DNA of 64,000 nt from NCBI GenBank assembly GCA_024364805.1, contig CM044501.1, positions 50,210,584-50,274,583 on the forward strand, written 5' to 3'. Shown piece after piece: positions 51,960 to 61,495 of the stretch. Every line of letters begins with the position of its first letter. Position 1 is the stretch's first letter. The translations under genes were made by a program, and so were the position numbers. The notes under the pieces were generated by a model. It saw nothing but the letters and a program-made list of their open reading frames with translations, did not search any database and was not told the DNA's origin. Source of the stretch: Euprymna scolopes. Its lineage: Eukaryota > Mollusca > Cephalopoda > Sepiida > Sepiolidae.

Positions 51960-52150
51960 ACCATATATCTGGATGAGGTATTATTTTTTTTCTATTTTTC
52001 ACGCACGTTAGGAATATTTTCTTATTTCGGTTCTAATGGGTCTAATTTTCGATCGTCTTGACGTTAATTCTATCTCATAGTCATTTTTGTAGATTTTATG
52101 ATTTTTTCAGTTCATTGCAAACCAACGAGAAGTGAAATTAGAGTATCTGC
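51960..52150 (+). repeat. dispersed repeat R, copy A
   Basis: A ~180 bp segment from GGTATTATTTTTT to AACGAGAAGTGAAATTAGAG. It recurs on the same strand at 53455-53620. It lies just beyond the 5' end of LINE copy 3. Confidence 0.75.
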
Positions 52151-52759
52151 ATGTATGTTTAAAACTCATTTACATATCTTTATAGGGAAAGTTAGTAGAC
52201 CTATACCAGGAATAATTGACTTATCCAGACACTGTAAAAATTGTTACATATAACACGTTATTTAGTAGCGATTTATGGCTGTAATGACGTGTACTTCTGT
52301 AAAGTACTTTTATTAATGCACCTTTTGTCAATTATACTATTGTGCTTGATTGTTAGCAACTTGCTAAGCTTGAGCATATATAAAGAGAACACATTTAACA
52401 GATGATTAGCATGAAGTATGTGTTGTAATCGAAAGGACACAAATATGACCGCAGACTTCATTAATTAAATATAGGAAGAGATTATTATCTATATGTAATC
52501 CTGCATAGCAAACATGATGCTTATTTGCATAGGAGTGGCACTGCTTGATAGTCGGCCGATTATAAATCAAGCATTTTTCTGAAATGGTGATGTAAAATGC
52601 AGACTTTCTTAGTCTACATAAAATGTGTCTGATATAAAGTATAGATGGAGTCGAATAGCCTCTTCATTTGAAAACGGTTACGGTGTGCGAATGTGTTATC
52701 CGTGTATGTTTATCTCACAAGTAATAGAACCCCATTGACGGTAACTGGATGTTTTTGAT
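52151..52759. other. no gene seen
   Basis: AT-rich spacer between two LINE copies. Confidence 0.5.
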
Positions 52760-54010
52760 TTTGGGTCATCACTTGTAAAGGCCCAGAGGGTACTCTAGGA
52801 GAAGGGTTAATAGGTGTGATGGGAAAGCATCAGTAGGGCTGGATTGTAAAGAGGACGATTCAACAAGAGCTTATTTACATTAGATTTGAAAGCGACTATG
52901 TTGTAGTAACCTATCAAACAACTCCATGGTACTGTGTTTCACAGATGGAAAATTCTTGCAACAAACAAAACACTCTGTCAATGGAATTTTCATTTCGTTT
53001 TAGGCACAACTTCAAAGTGAGGGAACTTGTTGAAGGGTTATTGTAGCCATTGCAAACATCCTAATAGTGTAGACTATAGATTGAAACTCAGTTGAGCACC
53101 TACTATAAAAGTAGCGATAGAATTAAACGGACTAGCAATGGCTCCTCTGTAAAAAAAGAGGAAATTGGACGGCGAAAAGGTGTTTATCCACTAACTTTCG
53201 AAGAAAGTTTTGTACTTTTTCAAGGCACAAAAGGGTAATTTCTAGAAAACCCTTCTCAGCCGTGACAACAGTACTATATATTAGAACTTATTTGATATTT
53301 TGTACAAATCAAGGATTGCCTCGAGAGGTAGATATTTTCTTGGACGGTAGAATGATCGCAACATTTCTCCAGTGATTTTGTAGGTCTTTTTATTTCAGAG
53401 TTGAAAGTCAAACTCAGGCGTTTGGTCAAGCATGATACTCCTTCAAGATAAGAGACGATATATTCTGGGTGCGGTATTATTTTTTCTATTTTTTATGCGC
53501 GTTAGGAATATTTTCTTATTTAGGTTCTAATGGATCTAAATTTTGCTCCTATCAATTTTATCTCACAGCCATTTTTGTAAATTTTGTTATTTAAACCAAC
53601 GAGAAGTGAAATTAGAGTATTTAATTCTGTAATTAATAGTAATCACTAATACGTAATAAGTAAATTTAGATACTAATTTAAGTTTAGTAAAATTGGGGAT
53701 TTGAGTGTTGGTGGTGAAAATGTCGAAATCTGGTTTTATATACATTAAAGGTAACTAGCCATTTTACCACATTGTACCAAACGCTTCACTCTGGCGAAAA
53801 GGAATTAGAAAAACTTTGGTCGTTGTTTGGAAGTGTTGCCGTAGATGGTAGTATCGTTTGCATAGATGTCGACGAATAAACATAGAACATCATTTTAGAG
53901 ATTTTTAGTGAAAATAAAAAAGATATTTTTGTGCAGGATGGATCACCGAAAAACGCCAGGTGTAATACTGTGAGCATCGAATTTCTGCCCTGACTACATT
54001 AATATCGGAA
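52760..54010 (-). mobile_element. Jockey-like LINE copy 4, 3' end only
   Basis: Near 53840-53880 the minus strand reads VDIYANDTTIYG, the RT catalytic block with the first Asp replaced by Asn. Lower coordinates resemble the thumb and 3' region of copies 1 and 3, such as the first-intervals near 53270-53400 and 52900-53000. It is interrupted at 53455-53620 by dispersed repeat R. 5'-truncated and decayed. Confidence 0.7.
53455..53620 (+). repeat. dispersed repeat R, copy B
   Basis: Homologous to 51960-52150, with shared anchors GGAATATTTTCTTATTT, GGTTCTAATGG and ACCAACGAGAAGTGAAATTA. It sits inside LINE copy 4, so it arrived after that LINE or was carried with it. Confidence 0.75.
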
Positions 54011-54400
54011 AGAATGGATTTTTCTTCGTATTGCAAATCTACATGATTTCAATCATGATTAATTCTCACGTAATAAAAGGCAGTAGTCATTGCCGTGATA
54101 TAAAATTTGCCTTCATAATCAGTACTTAATGAAAAGCCTTCAAGCACTGCGCAATGTTTCCCCTTCAGTTACTGGCTCCAAGCGACGCTCGTACCAATTA
54201 TTCATGATAGGAATTTGCAGCACTTGAGATATTTTTCATCAATGACATTGGCCTACTTTTGTCATTCCAAAGAATATCGTTGTTTTATTATGATTAGTTA
54301 CTCGTAGTTTCCATTGGCTTTTAATAGCAAATTCGTAGATCTCATTCTAAATATGTTAAACGTCTTTTTCCACTTCTCCGTTCACTTTTTATCTTCTTTC

Positions 54401-54401
<1 letters not shown>
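54011..54401. other. no gene seen
   Basis: Possibly further LINE-derived DNA, too decayed to say. Confidence 0.4.
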
Positions 54402-54454
<53 letters not shown>

Positions 54455-54531
54455 GTTATTATTGTTGTTATTATTATTGTTATTATTATTATTAGTAGTA
54501 GTAGTTGTTGTTGTTGTTGTTGTTGTTATTC
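54402..54531. repeat. (ATT)n-(GTT)n microsatellite
   Basis: ATT units with GTT interruptions, then AGT and GTT runs. Confidence 0.97.
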
Positions 54532-55558
54532 TTACAACGAATTTTAACACGAGACCTCACAAATAATCGTTAACAGACGCAAACAGATGGTATCCTCTGG
54601 AGTCTGAACGACAGCAAGTTTCTCTCGGTTTCTTTCGATAACAATTACAAAGAATGCCACGTTCTCTCAACAGTGGTCAAACATAGATTTTTAACTGAAT
54701 AAAAAATATACATATAAAATTTACTTTAAACCTAAATGGTCTATTTCTATAAATTAGTAATTTCTTTCGTAAGCTTGTGTATAAATATTCTTATCTGTTT
54801 CCCAATTCTCCCAGGTGTAATAGTACAAACAATTGCCACCTCCATGTAAGGAGGAGTGCAAATATGGTGTATTATTATAGCTACGAAATAATACTAACGT
54901 TTTAATCATTATCACTATATATAAATTTAGTAAGTCAAAAAGATATAATTACTACTTATAGATAAATACAAAATCGAGTAGGCGTAGTTACATGGTTTCA
55001 ACAATTGAAGCATAGGATTTCTTTTGTCAAGTTTTCCCGAACAACATCCGGGTGTTGGACTTCCAATTAATATTATAGAGAGTACTTTTCTTAATAATAT
55101 TGGCAGTTTTTCTCTTCAATTGTAAAAGCCATTTATTAACAAGCGTAAAAATAAAAATGGTAACATACTGTTTGCAGAGTTACGTAACAAAAAAAAATAC
55201 TCTATGTTAATAGTATTACGTTTCTGAATTTTTTCATGAGAATCGGTTATTCGTATTATTTTAATTATTCGAACTACTATTCTTATCTTGAGTATCATTT
55301 TCACTAGGGTATAGTTGATGAAACCTCCGAATTTTTTGGTGTCGAATTCAGGAATTTTTCTTTCGAACATGGAAATTTCTCTTTTCGAACAAAATACCTT
55401 TTTAAATTAGCTGGGATAGCATGCTCTCGTGCCGTAAGTCATGACTAAATAGACCGCCTAAGTCGTATTTTCAGTTGTCCATATTGAGGATTGAAACTTA
55501 ACTGTCAGAAGAATATAACTTTTACAACTTTTTCAAAATATTCCACTGCGCCAAAGTA
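54532..55558. other. no gene seen
   Basis: AT-rich DNA; the minus-strand frame 55116-55370 has no recognisable domain. Confidence 0.5.
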
Positions 55559-55784
55559 ATTCACAGCAGCAGCCAAATGGTGTTAGGTAGTTGCTGGTTT
55601 TATCGCACTGATGAGCTGTGATACAGCGAAACAGTACTGTATGTGCATCACAATAAATGCACACTGTTTTAGGTTGAGCATATTGGGGAGCAAAATGACA
55701 AGGTGTCTATAGTGTAAAAAGCAAGGCCATTTGCGTAAACAAAAACAGTTTAAGCAATGTTTAAATATTATGATTTTGCATTCC
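55559..55784 (+). repeat. retrozyme-like repeat unit 1
   Basis: The unit starts with TCACAGCAGCAGCCAAAT, which recurs 225 bp later as the start of unit 2. Both units then carry GGTAGTTGCTG, a CGCACTGATGAG block and a GTACTGTATGT block. The hammerhead core is listed separately. No protein is encoded. A tandem pair of units of about 225-250 bp, each with a hammerhead motif, is the layout described for metazoan retrozymes. Confidence 0.7.
55601..55650 (+). ncRNA. type I hammerhead ribozyme motif, copy 1 (complete core)
   Basis: The catalytic core is present in order. CTGATGA (55608-55614) is followed by stem II, G-C-T-G (55615-55618) pairing with C-A-G-C (55624-55627) around a five-base loop. 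Then GAAA (55628-55631) leads to a very short stem III, where A-C-A-G (55631-55634) pairs with C-T-G-T (55637-55640) around TA. The expected U-A cleavage dinucleotide is 55640-55641. Stem I forms between CGCA (55604-55607) and TGTG (55642-55645) with one G-U pair. A minimal stem III is usual for type I hammerheads in Penelope-like elements and retrozymes, which work best as dimers. Self-cleavage is inference. Confidence 0.75.
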
Positions 55785-55896
55785 AATCACAGCAGCAGCC
55801 AAATTGCCTAACATTAAAAAGCAACAACTTGAGGTAGTTGCTGATCTAGCCGCACTGATGAGTTGTAATACAGCGAAAGTACTGTATGTAGATAAC
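55785..55896 (+). repeat. retrozyme-like repeat unit 2
   Basis: Second unit, starting AATCACAGCAGCAGCC. It has an insertion near 55808-55828 relative to unit 1 and ends in a (TA)n tract shortly after the hammerhead block, so it is truncated at its 3' side. Confidence 0.7.
55848..55896 (+). ncRNA. hammerhead ribozyme motif, copy 2 (core kept, stem III decayed)
   Basis: CTGATGA (55855-55861), stem II G-T-T-G (55862-55865) with C-A-G-C (55871-55874), and GAAA (55875-55878). The C-to-T change in stem II relative to copy 1 turns a C-G pair into U-G, so pairing is kept. After GAAA, two bases present in copy 1 are missing, which weakens stem III. CGCA and TGTA still partly pair as stem I. Confidence 0.65.
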
Positions 55897-55933
<37 letters not shown>

Positions 55934-55948
55934 TATTATTATTATTAT
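55897..55948. repeat. (TA)n-(ATT)n microsatellite
   Basis: TA tract followed by six ATT units. Confidence 0.9.
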
Positions 55949-55974
55949 AAACTTATTACTATATATAATGTATT

Positions 55975-56237
55975 ATTTATAATTATCGATTCCCACATCT
56001 TGTTAAATTCTATACTAGTCTAGCCAATGTGCTGCATCTTTCAGTCGTCTTACGCTCGACTGTTCTTCTGTCTATATATTTACTTCAGCTCATTTCCATT
56101 TCCCCATATATAATTAACTATACCAGACTTTTCAATCTCCTCACGTATTATGGCTTTTCAATGGTCGTCAAAGCTTACTTTTAGTGGACGAGATGTCGTA
56201 CCTTTTTATAGTTTTCTATATTTACATGAGATCTCAT
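55975..56237 (-). mobile_element. Penelope-like element fragment 3, downstream part
   Basis: Minus-strand translation gives TSRPLKVSFDDH and IIREEIEKSGIVNYIW (about 56090-56190), the C-terminal GIY-YIG region of Penelope-like elements. It is homologous to fragment 1 at 21950-22130. The right edge is the insertion point of the LTR element; the upstream part of the same element resumes at 61229. Old and broken. Confidence 0.75.
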
Positions 56238-56656
56238 TCTCGTGTTATAATCAGGATTCAGTTCTGAGGTTCGGGAAGGAGTTTGTCACTCTCTCGACAA
56301 TAGCACGTTTCTGTCATCTTCTTTTCCAGTCGACCACACCTGGCCTCTCGCCACCAATGTCACACCGTTCAATCCGAACGTCAGCAATACGAAATTCTTT
56401 TTAAGAGAAGATGTTCACGACTCTTTTCTCTCTGCTGCCCCAGGGAATTTTTCTCAGCTTTTATATCCTCCTATCTAGGGAAAATGGAAGAGTCAGGAAA
56501 AAAATAGCTTCTCCCATCATGCTCTGCCTTTCCAAGATGCCCTTCGCGTATACAAATGCGCTGGCCATCCTTTCCTTCTTCTTTCCCAAAGATCCATGCA
56601 GATACGCCCGGTACATTTCTTTTTTTTTTCTTCTTTTCTAACCATATACTCCCACA
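56238..56656 (-). repeat. 3' LTR of the Ty3/gypsy-like element
   Basis: Matches 60822-61228 along its length. It starts (minus strand) TGTGGGAGTATATGG next to a purine-rich tract (about 56657-56668 on the minus strand) that would prime plus-strand synthesis. Confidence 0.9.
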
Positions 56657-56736
56657 CGCCCCCCTGATCTTTGAGATCAATAAGACACTTCATAATCCTT
56701 CATCCAAGCAGGCCTCCTCCTCTCACGTTGAGGCCT

Positions 56737-57030
56737 CTAGGGGACAAATTCTTGGGGATTGACATTTTCAGGTTTACTACAGACATTCTCGTCCAGTTGT
56801 AAAGAACCACAATGTGGGGCTAAATCGAATTGGTGTGCATCGTTAGTTTCTTGGTGGATATCGACTTCCTCATCTTCACTGCCATCACTACGCACTGGCA
56901 GGGTTACACGACGAAGGTCTAGGATATGCAGAGGAACGCCATTCACCATTACGTTGTTCTTTGACTGCGTTCCCGTTACCACCCCCTCCCCCAGCGAGTG
57001 GTACATTTTGCATTGGGGGGCTTTACCCAC
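56737..57030 (-). pseudogene. LTR-element pol C-terminal tail (fossil)
   Basis: A NGVPLHILDLRR segment and acidic tail following the integrase; comparable in position and style to the fossil at 1.6-2.2 kb. Confidence 0.6.
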
Positions 57031-57600
57031 ACCTCCTCGCCCACTTTAATGGTAGCTTCTCCACCATAAATTTGACCGTTTTGTTGCACGGATGTCGCCA
57101 CTTATATGCAAAGAATGCTCTATGAGGCACAGTTGTCTCATCTTGTTTGGTTTTCGGTGAGATGTTGTACCAAAACACCGCCTCCATGGGTGAAATGTTG
57201 CTTTTTTCCGCAGCAGCCTTGATGGTGCGATGATTCCTCTCCACTATCTCATTGTCACTCGGCCGATACGCTGCCCTAAAAAATTGCCTTACTTCCCACC
57301 TATCACACACCTCTTTAAAGGCTTCTGATCGGAAAGCGGGGGCCATTGTCCATTAACAGTTCCTCAACCGGCCCTATTTCCAAAAATATTTCTTCAATGA
57401 CCCCTCCGATCACCCATGCAGCTTCTGCCCTGATCTCTCTCCATATGGCAAACTTCCCTGGTCCACAGTCGACCATCGACAGATACAGCTTATGGCGATA
57501 ATGGGTCACATCAATGGCCAATCGCGTCCAGTCCTCTGCAATGTGTAACTCTCCTGCTTCGCGTCTGGATGGTCCGGGGTCTATCGATTGGTACTCCTAA
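57023..57600 (-). pseudogene. LTR-element integrase core (fossil)
   Basis: Segments YLSMVDCGPGKFAIW, LLMDNGPRF and RAAYRPSDNEIVERNHRTIK correspond to the catalytic DDE core of Ty3/gypsy and retroviral-type integrases. It lies between RNase H and the 3' end of pol, as in Metaviridae. Confidence 0.8.
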
Positions 57601-57759
57601 CAGTGCTGCACTACCTCCCTGACCTCCTTCTCGGTGGTTTCCGAGTAAATCTCTCTTACCAGGAATAACGTCCGTTCTCGACCAAAATGGTGCATTTTAT
57701 GTAACTTTGTAACTTCCTCCCCTGCACAGCATACTGAGGAAACCTCCTTTCTCTCTTGC

Positions 57760-58337
57760 AGCCAGGCCTTCTTTACCCGTGTCATCGAATCCGCCTTGTA
57801 CTTTTCTGATGGGATCAGCACTACAGATACCTTCAACTGGAATTCCGCTATCAAATCTGCAAGTGCTTTAAGCCTGCGCTTGACCAGCATTTCTGCAGCA
57901 CCTCTGGTGCTGACACTCTTATTGCCAGTCACTGCTGACCTGATCCATGAAACTACCGTTGCCGAATCGGATTTGATTTCAATCGTTTTCAGGGTCAGAT
58001 TGATTCCTTTCATAGCGGCCTCCAGTTCGGCCACGTTGATATGGGAATAGTCGTTTTTCTTCCTTAACCACACCGCATCTTCCACAGTAATGCCTCCCAT
58101 CTCTAATACGACGCCCAATGCCAGACTGCTGGCATCACACCAAATCACTCCCGCGTCTCCGCCGCTGACGTACCATTCCCCCTTTACTGGGTCTTCTTTC
58201 GTCACTCTTGCGATGATTTCTTGTAGCATGTTCGTGACTTCCTTCGTCACACGGCCCTCCCAGCCATCAGTGCCCGTTTGACGTTTAATAAAGCTGCACG
58301 CTATCCTGAGCCAGCCGGCGATTGGATAGTGTCCCAC
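57760..58337 (-). pseudogene. LTR-element RNase H and connection (fossil)
   Basis: Segments VIWCDASSLALGVVLEM, INVAELEAAMKGI and IKSDSATVVSWI carry the Asp, Glu and Asp expected for RNase H; a histidine/zinc-type integrase N-terminus follows near 57620-57700 (LHKMHHFGRERTLFLVREIY). Confidence 0.8.
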
Positions 58338-58436
58338 CAGTCTCCCGCAGACCGGGAAGAGATCTCGTTTTGTCCGGTCGGTTCCGATTTCGGGTATAGC
58401 ATTCCCTCGTCCTGGATGGAGGAGCAGCGTTGGGCT

Positions 58437-59040
58437 TTAAACTATGCCGAGATGGCAAAGGAAGCCTTGTCTATCCAGGGACTGCGCCGGTTTTGCAGTC
58501 AACCTATACCTCGCAACTTGGCCTCTCACTTTCTCTGCTATCACCTCTGCTTCCTCCACGAGAATGTCGTCAATGTACCAACTAGTGGCCTTGTCCACTG
58601 TATAGTCTTTACTCAGCACCGTCTTCAGCACGGCAGTCATAATTTTGGGGGCTGAGCTCAGCCCAAAGCCCAACCTCGTCAGGCAATACAACTTCCCCTT
58701 GTACCGGACCAATTGATGTTTCCAGAGTTTTTCATCTACATGGATCTGGAGATAAGCCGACTTCAGGTCGACAATCTTAGTGGCCTGCTTCATCCTCCTC
58801 CATTTCCTCATCACCTCTTCGCATACATCAATGCCCTTTCCAGTGTGGCAGGCTACGTATCTGTTTAATTCTCTAAAATCCAGTACCGGTCTAACTTTAT
58901 TCTTTGTGGGTTGAACAGCCGCCAGTAATGGTAGCACTCCTTTTTCTTCCCCTGTCCACGGTTTCAGAATTCCCTCCTCTATCCACCTCTCCACTTCTTT
59001 CTCGAATCCTTTTCTTATTTCTCCTCGCAGTGTTTTCTCG
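58437..59040 (-). pseudogene. LTR-element reverse transcriptase (fossil)
   Basis: An RPVLDFRELNRYV block, VDLKSAYLQIHV, RLGFGLSSAPKIM and the catalytic WYIDDILV appear in the usual order of an LTR-retrotransposon RT. Confidence 0.9.
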
Positions 59041-59081
59041 TAACAGCTTACTTTGTTTCATAGTTCCTGAGGCCCGGAGAT

Positions 59082-59430
59082 TCATTTCGATTCTACCGTC
59101 CACCTCTTACCATCGGACCTCGCCAGGAAATCCTCGTCCTCGATGCAGCAAGCCTCTGGTTTTTGTGTTCTGATATTTCTATTACCTTCCACTCCTGCTA
59201 TTCCTACTCCGCCGAGCCATCCAAAAGTTACTTGGCCCCCTCTCAACGTAGCGCCCCCCAGTTGGTTGATCGCACTTACACCTAAAACCACATCAACATC
59301 ACCAACCAGACGATCCAACGCCAGGGCTCGTAGTCCAATAGGCACACCTTGCACCAGTACTTCCGCTGTTGTCTACCCTAGGAATTCTACCTCCCTGCCA
59401 TCGACGATCTTAATACTCCTGGCTCCGCTC
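59082..59430 (-). pseudogene. LTR-element aspartic protease, C-terminal part (fossil)
   Basis: ALDRLVGDVDVVLGVSAINQ resembles the C-terminal half of a retropepsin (hydrophobic-x-DVLLG block). The catalytic Asp region falls in the assembly gap. Confidence 0.6.
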
Positions 59431-60396
59431 NNNNNNNNNNNNNNNNNNNNNNNNNNNNNNNNNNNNNNNNNNNNNNNNNNNNNNNNNNNNNNNNNNNNNN
59501 NNNNNNNNNNNNNNNNNNNNNNNNNNNNNNNNNNNNNNNNNNNNNNNNNNNNNNNNNNNNNNNNNNNNNNNNNNNNNNNNNNNNNNNNNNNNNNNNNNNN
59601 NNNNNNNNNNNNNNNNNNNNNNNNNNNNNNNNNNNNNNNNNNNNNNNNNNNNNNNNNNNNNNNNNNNNNNNNNNNNNNNNNNNNNNNNNNNNNNNNNNNN
59701 NNNNNNNNNNNNNNNNNNNNNNNNNNNNNNNNNNNNNNNNNNNNNNNNNNNNNNNNNNNNNNNNNNNNNNNNNNNNNNNNNNNNNNNNNNNNNNNNNNNN
59801 NNNNNNNNNNNNNNNNNNNNNNNNNNNNNNNNNNNNNNNNNNNNNNNNNNNNNNNNNNNNNNNNNNNNNNNNNNNNNNNNNNNNNNNNNNNNNNNNNNNN
59901 NNNNNNNNNNNNNNNNNNNNNNNNNNNNNNNNNNNNNNNNNNNNNNNNNNNNNNNNNNNNNNNNNNNNNNNNNNNNNNNNNNNNNNNNNNNNNNNNNNNN
60001 NNNNNNNNNNNNNNNNNNNNNNNNNNNNNNNNNNNNNNNNNNNNNNNNNNNNNNNNNNNNNNNNNNNNNNNNNNNNNNNNNNNNNNNNNNNNNNNNNNNN
60101 NNNNNNNNNNNNNNNNNNNNNNNNNNNNNNNNNNNNNNNNNNNNNNNNNNNNNNNNNNNNNNNNNNNNNNNNNNNNNNNNNNNNNNNNNNNNNNNNNNNN
60201 NNNNNNNNNNNNNNNNNNNNNNNNNNNNNNNNNNNNNNNNNNNNNNNNNNNNNNNNNNNNNNNNNNNNNNNNNNNNNNNNNNNNNNNNNNNNNNNNNNNN
60301 NNNNNNNNNNNNNNNNNNNNNNNNNNNNNNNNNNNNNNNNNNNNNNNNNNNNNNNNNNNNNNNNNNNNNNNNNNNNNNNNNNNNNNNNNNNNNNNN
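59431..60396. other. assembly gap (Ns) inside the LTR element
   Basis: 966 undetermined bases between visible gag and protease. Long open frames through it on both strands are artefacts. Confidence 0.99.
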
Positions 60397-60822
60397 TGGG
60401 AAGCCATTCACTAGGTATAGCTTTACCGTCATTTCCTGAATCCTCCACACGTAACCAGCCAATCCTGCCAGTCTTCTGATCTCCGCAGCAAAGACGTCCA
60501 TAGTCTCGCCGGTCCACCTCAAACTTGCAAGCTTGCCGAGTGCTTCAAATGGACTCTCGGCGAAAGCCAATTTCAGTCTTTGCTCCACTGAGGCAAGGTC
60601 TCCCTTATCTTCATCGCCCATCTGCTGGTAAATAGTGAGAGCTTCCCCCTCTAAGTAGAGCGGCAACAGGGTGACCACGTCTTCGATTTTTTGTAACCTT
60701 GCCATCATCTTTAATTTTTCCAGCCATTTAATTAGGTCACCCTCCCAAGTGAAGGGTCTCAACATCTGAGTTGAGAGTCTCCAGTCAGCTATGTTAACCT
60801 GCTTGACTAGCCGAAAAAGCAT
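60397..60822 (-). pseudogene. LTR-element gag, N-terminal part (fossil)
   Basis: The frame starts at the LTR boundary and holds FTWEGDLIKWLEKLKMMARL, LPLYLEGEALTIYQQM and an ESPFEALGKL segment, resembling the capsid-like domain of Ty3/gypsy Gag. It continues into the gap. Confidence 0.75.
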
Positions 60823-61228
60823 CTCGTGTTATAATCAGGATTCGGTTCTGAGGTTCAGGAAGGAGTGAGTCACTTTCTCGACAATAACACGTTTCTGCCT
60901 TCTTTTCCAGTCGACCACACCTGGCCTCTCGCCACCAATGTCACACCGCACAACCCTAACGTCAGCAATACGAAATTCTTTTTAAGAGAAGATGTTCACG
61001 ACTCTTTTCTCTCTGCTGCCCCAGGGAATTTTTCCCAGCCTTATATCTAGAAAAAAAAGGAAGAGACAGGAAAAAATAGCTTCTCCCATCATGGTCTACC
61101 TTCTCAAGATGCCCTTCGCGTATACAAATGCGCTGGCCATTCTTTCCTTCTTCTTTCCCAAAGAGCCATACAGATACGCCCGGTACGTTTCTTTTTTTTC
61201 TTCTTCTTTTCTAACCATATACCCCATA
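60822..61228 (-). repeat. 5' LTR of the Ty3/gypsy-like element
   Basis: 407 bp partner of 56238-56656. Confidence 0.9.
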
Positions 61229-61410
61229 CTCATACACACACAGTTCTTTGTCATGGTTTTATCTAAAGGTGGCTTGACCCGCACAATTCTTTCAAGAGAG
61301 TAAAATAGCATCTAAACACTGTTATGATATCATATAGATTTAATGAGCTCTTTGAAGTTTTTCTTACAAGTCCATCATATATAGTATACTAATTGTTGTG
61401 AGTTTTCGAG
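61229..61410 (-). mobile_element. Penelope-like element fragment 3, upstream part
   Basis: Minus-strand translation gives VRVKPPLDKTMTKN, the segment that precedes the GIY-YIG domain in Penelope-like elements. The domain itself continues at 56237 on the other side of the LTR element. Confidence 0.7.
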
Positions 61411-61495
61411 TGGTGGATTATGGTTTCTGGCTTAGGAATCAAAGGAAACAGTGTAAATATCGCATCCTTATAACCAACGACACACATTATAAATA

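Larger units (their letters stand above)
56238..61228 (-). mobile_element. Ty3/gypsy-like LTR retrotransposon, two LTRs, inserted in a Penelope-like element
   Basis: About 5.0 kb including a 966-base gap. On the minus strand, from right to left: 5' LTR, gag, (gap), protease, reverse transcriptase, RNase H, integrase, C-terminal tail, purine-rich tract, 3' LTR. A 5 bp direct repeat CTCAT flanks it (56233-56237 and 61229-61233). By eye the LTRs differ at perhaps 6-8% of positions plus several small indels, so the insertion is not recent. The coding part looks broken, with about five interruptions in what is visible. The layout is that of a whole element, not a solo fragment. Confidence 0.9.

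Noticed and set aside
55559-56237. Hammerheads as part of the neighbouring Penelope-like element
   Set aside because: Penelope hammerheads lie in the sense orientation of the element; here they are on the opposite strand and separated by a microsatellite.
58278-58655. 125-codon plus-strand frame
   Set aside because: Shadow of the minus-strand reverse transcriptase of the LTR element.
59143-60414. Frames of 340-470 codons spanning the second run of Ns on both strands
   Set aside because: Artefacts of the gap. Only the minus-strand gag and protease ends outside the gap are real.
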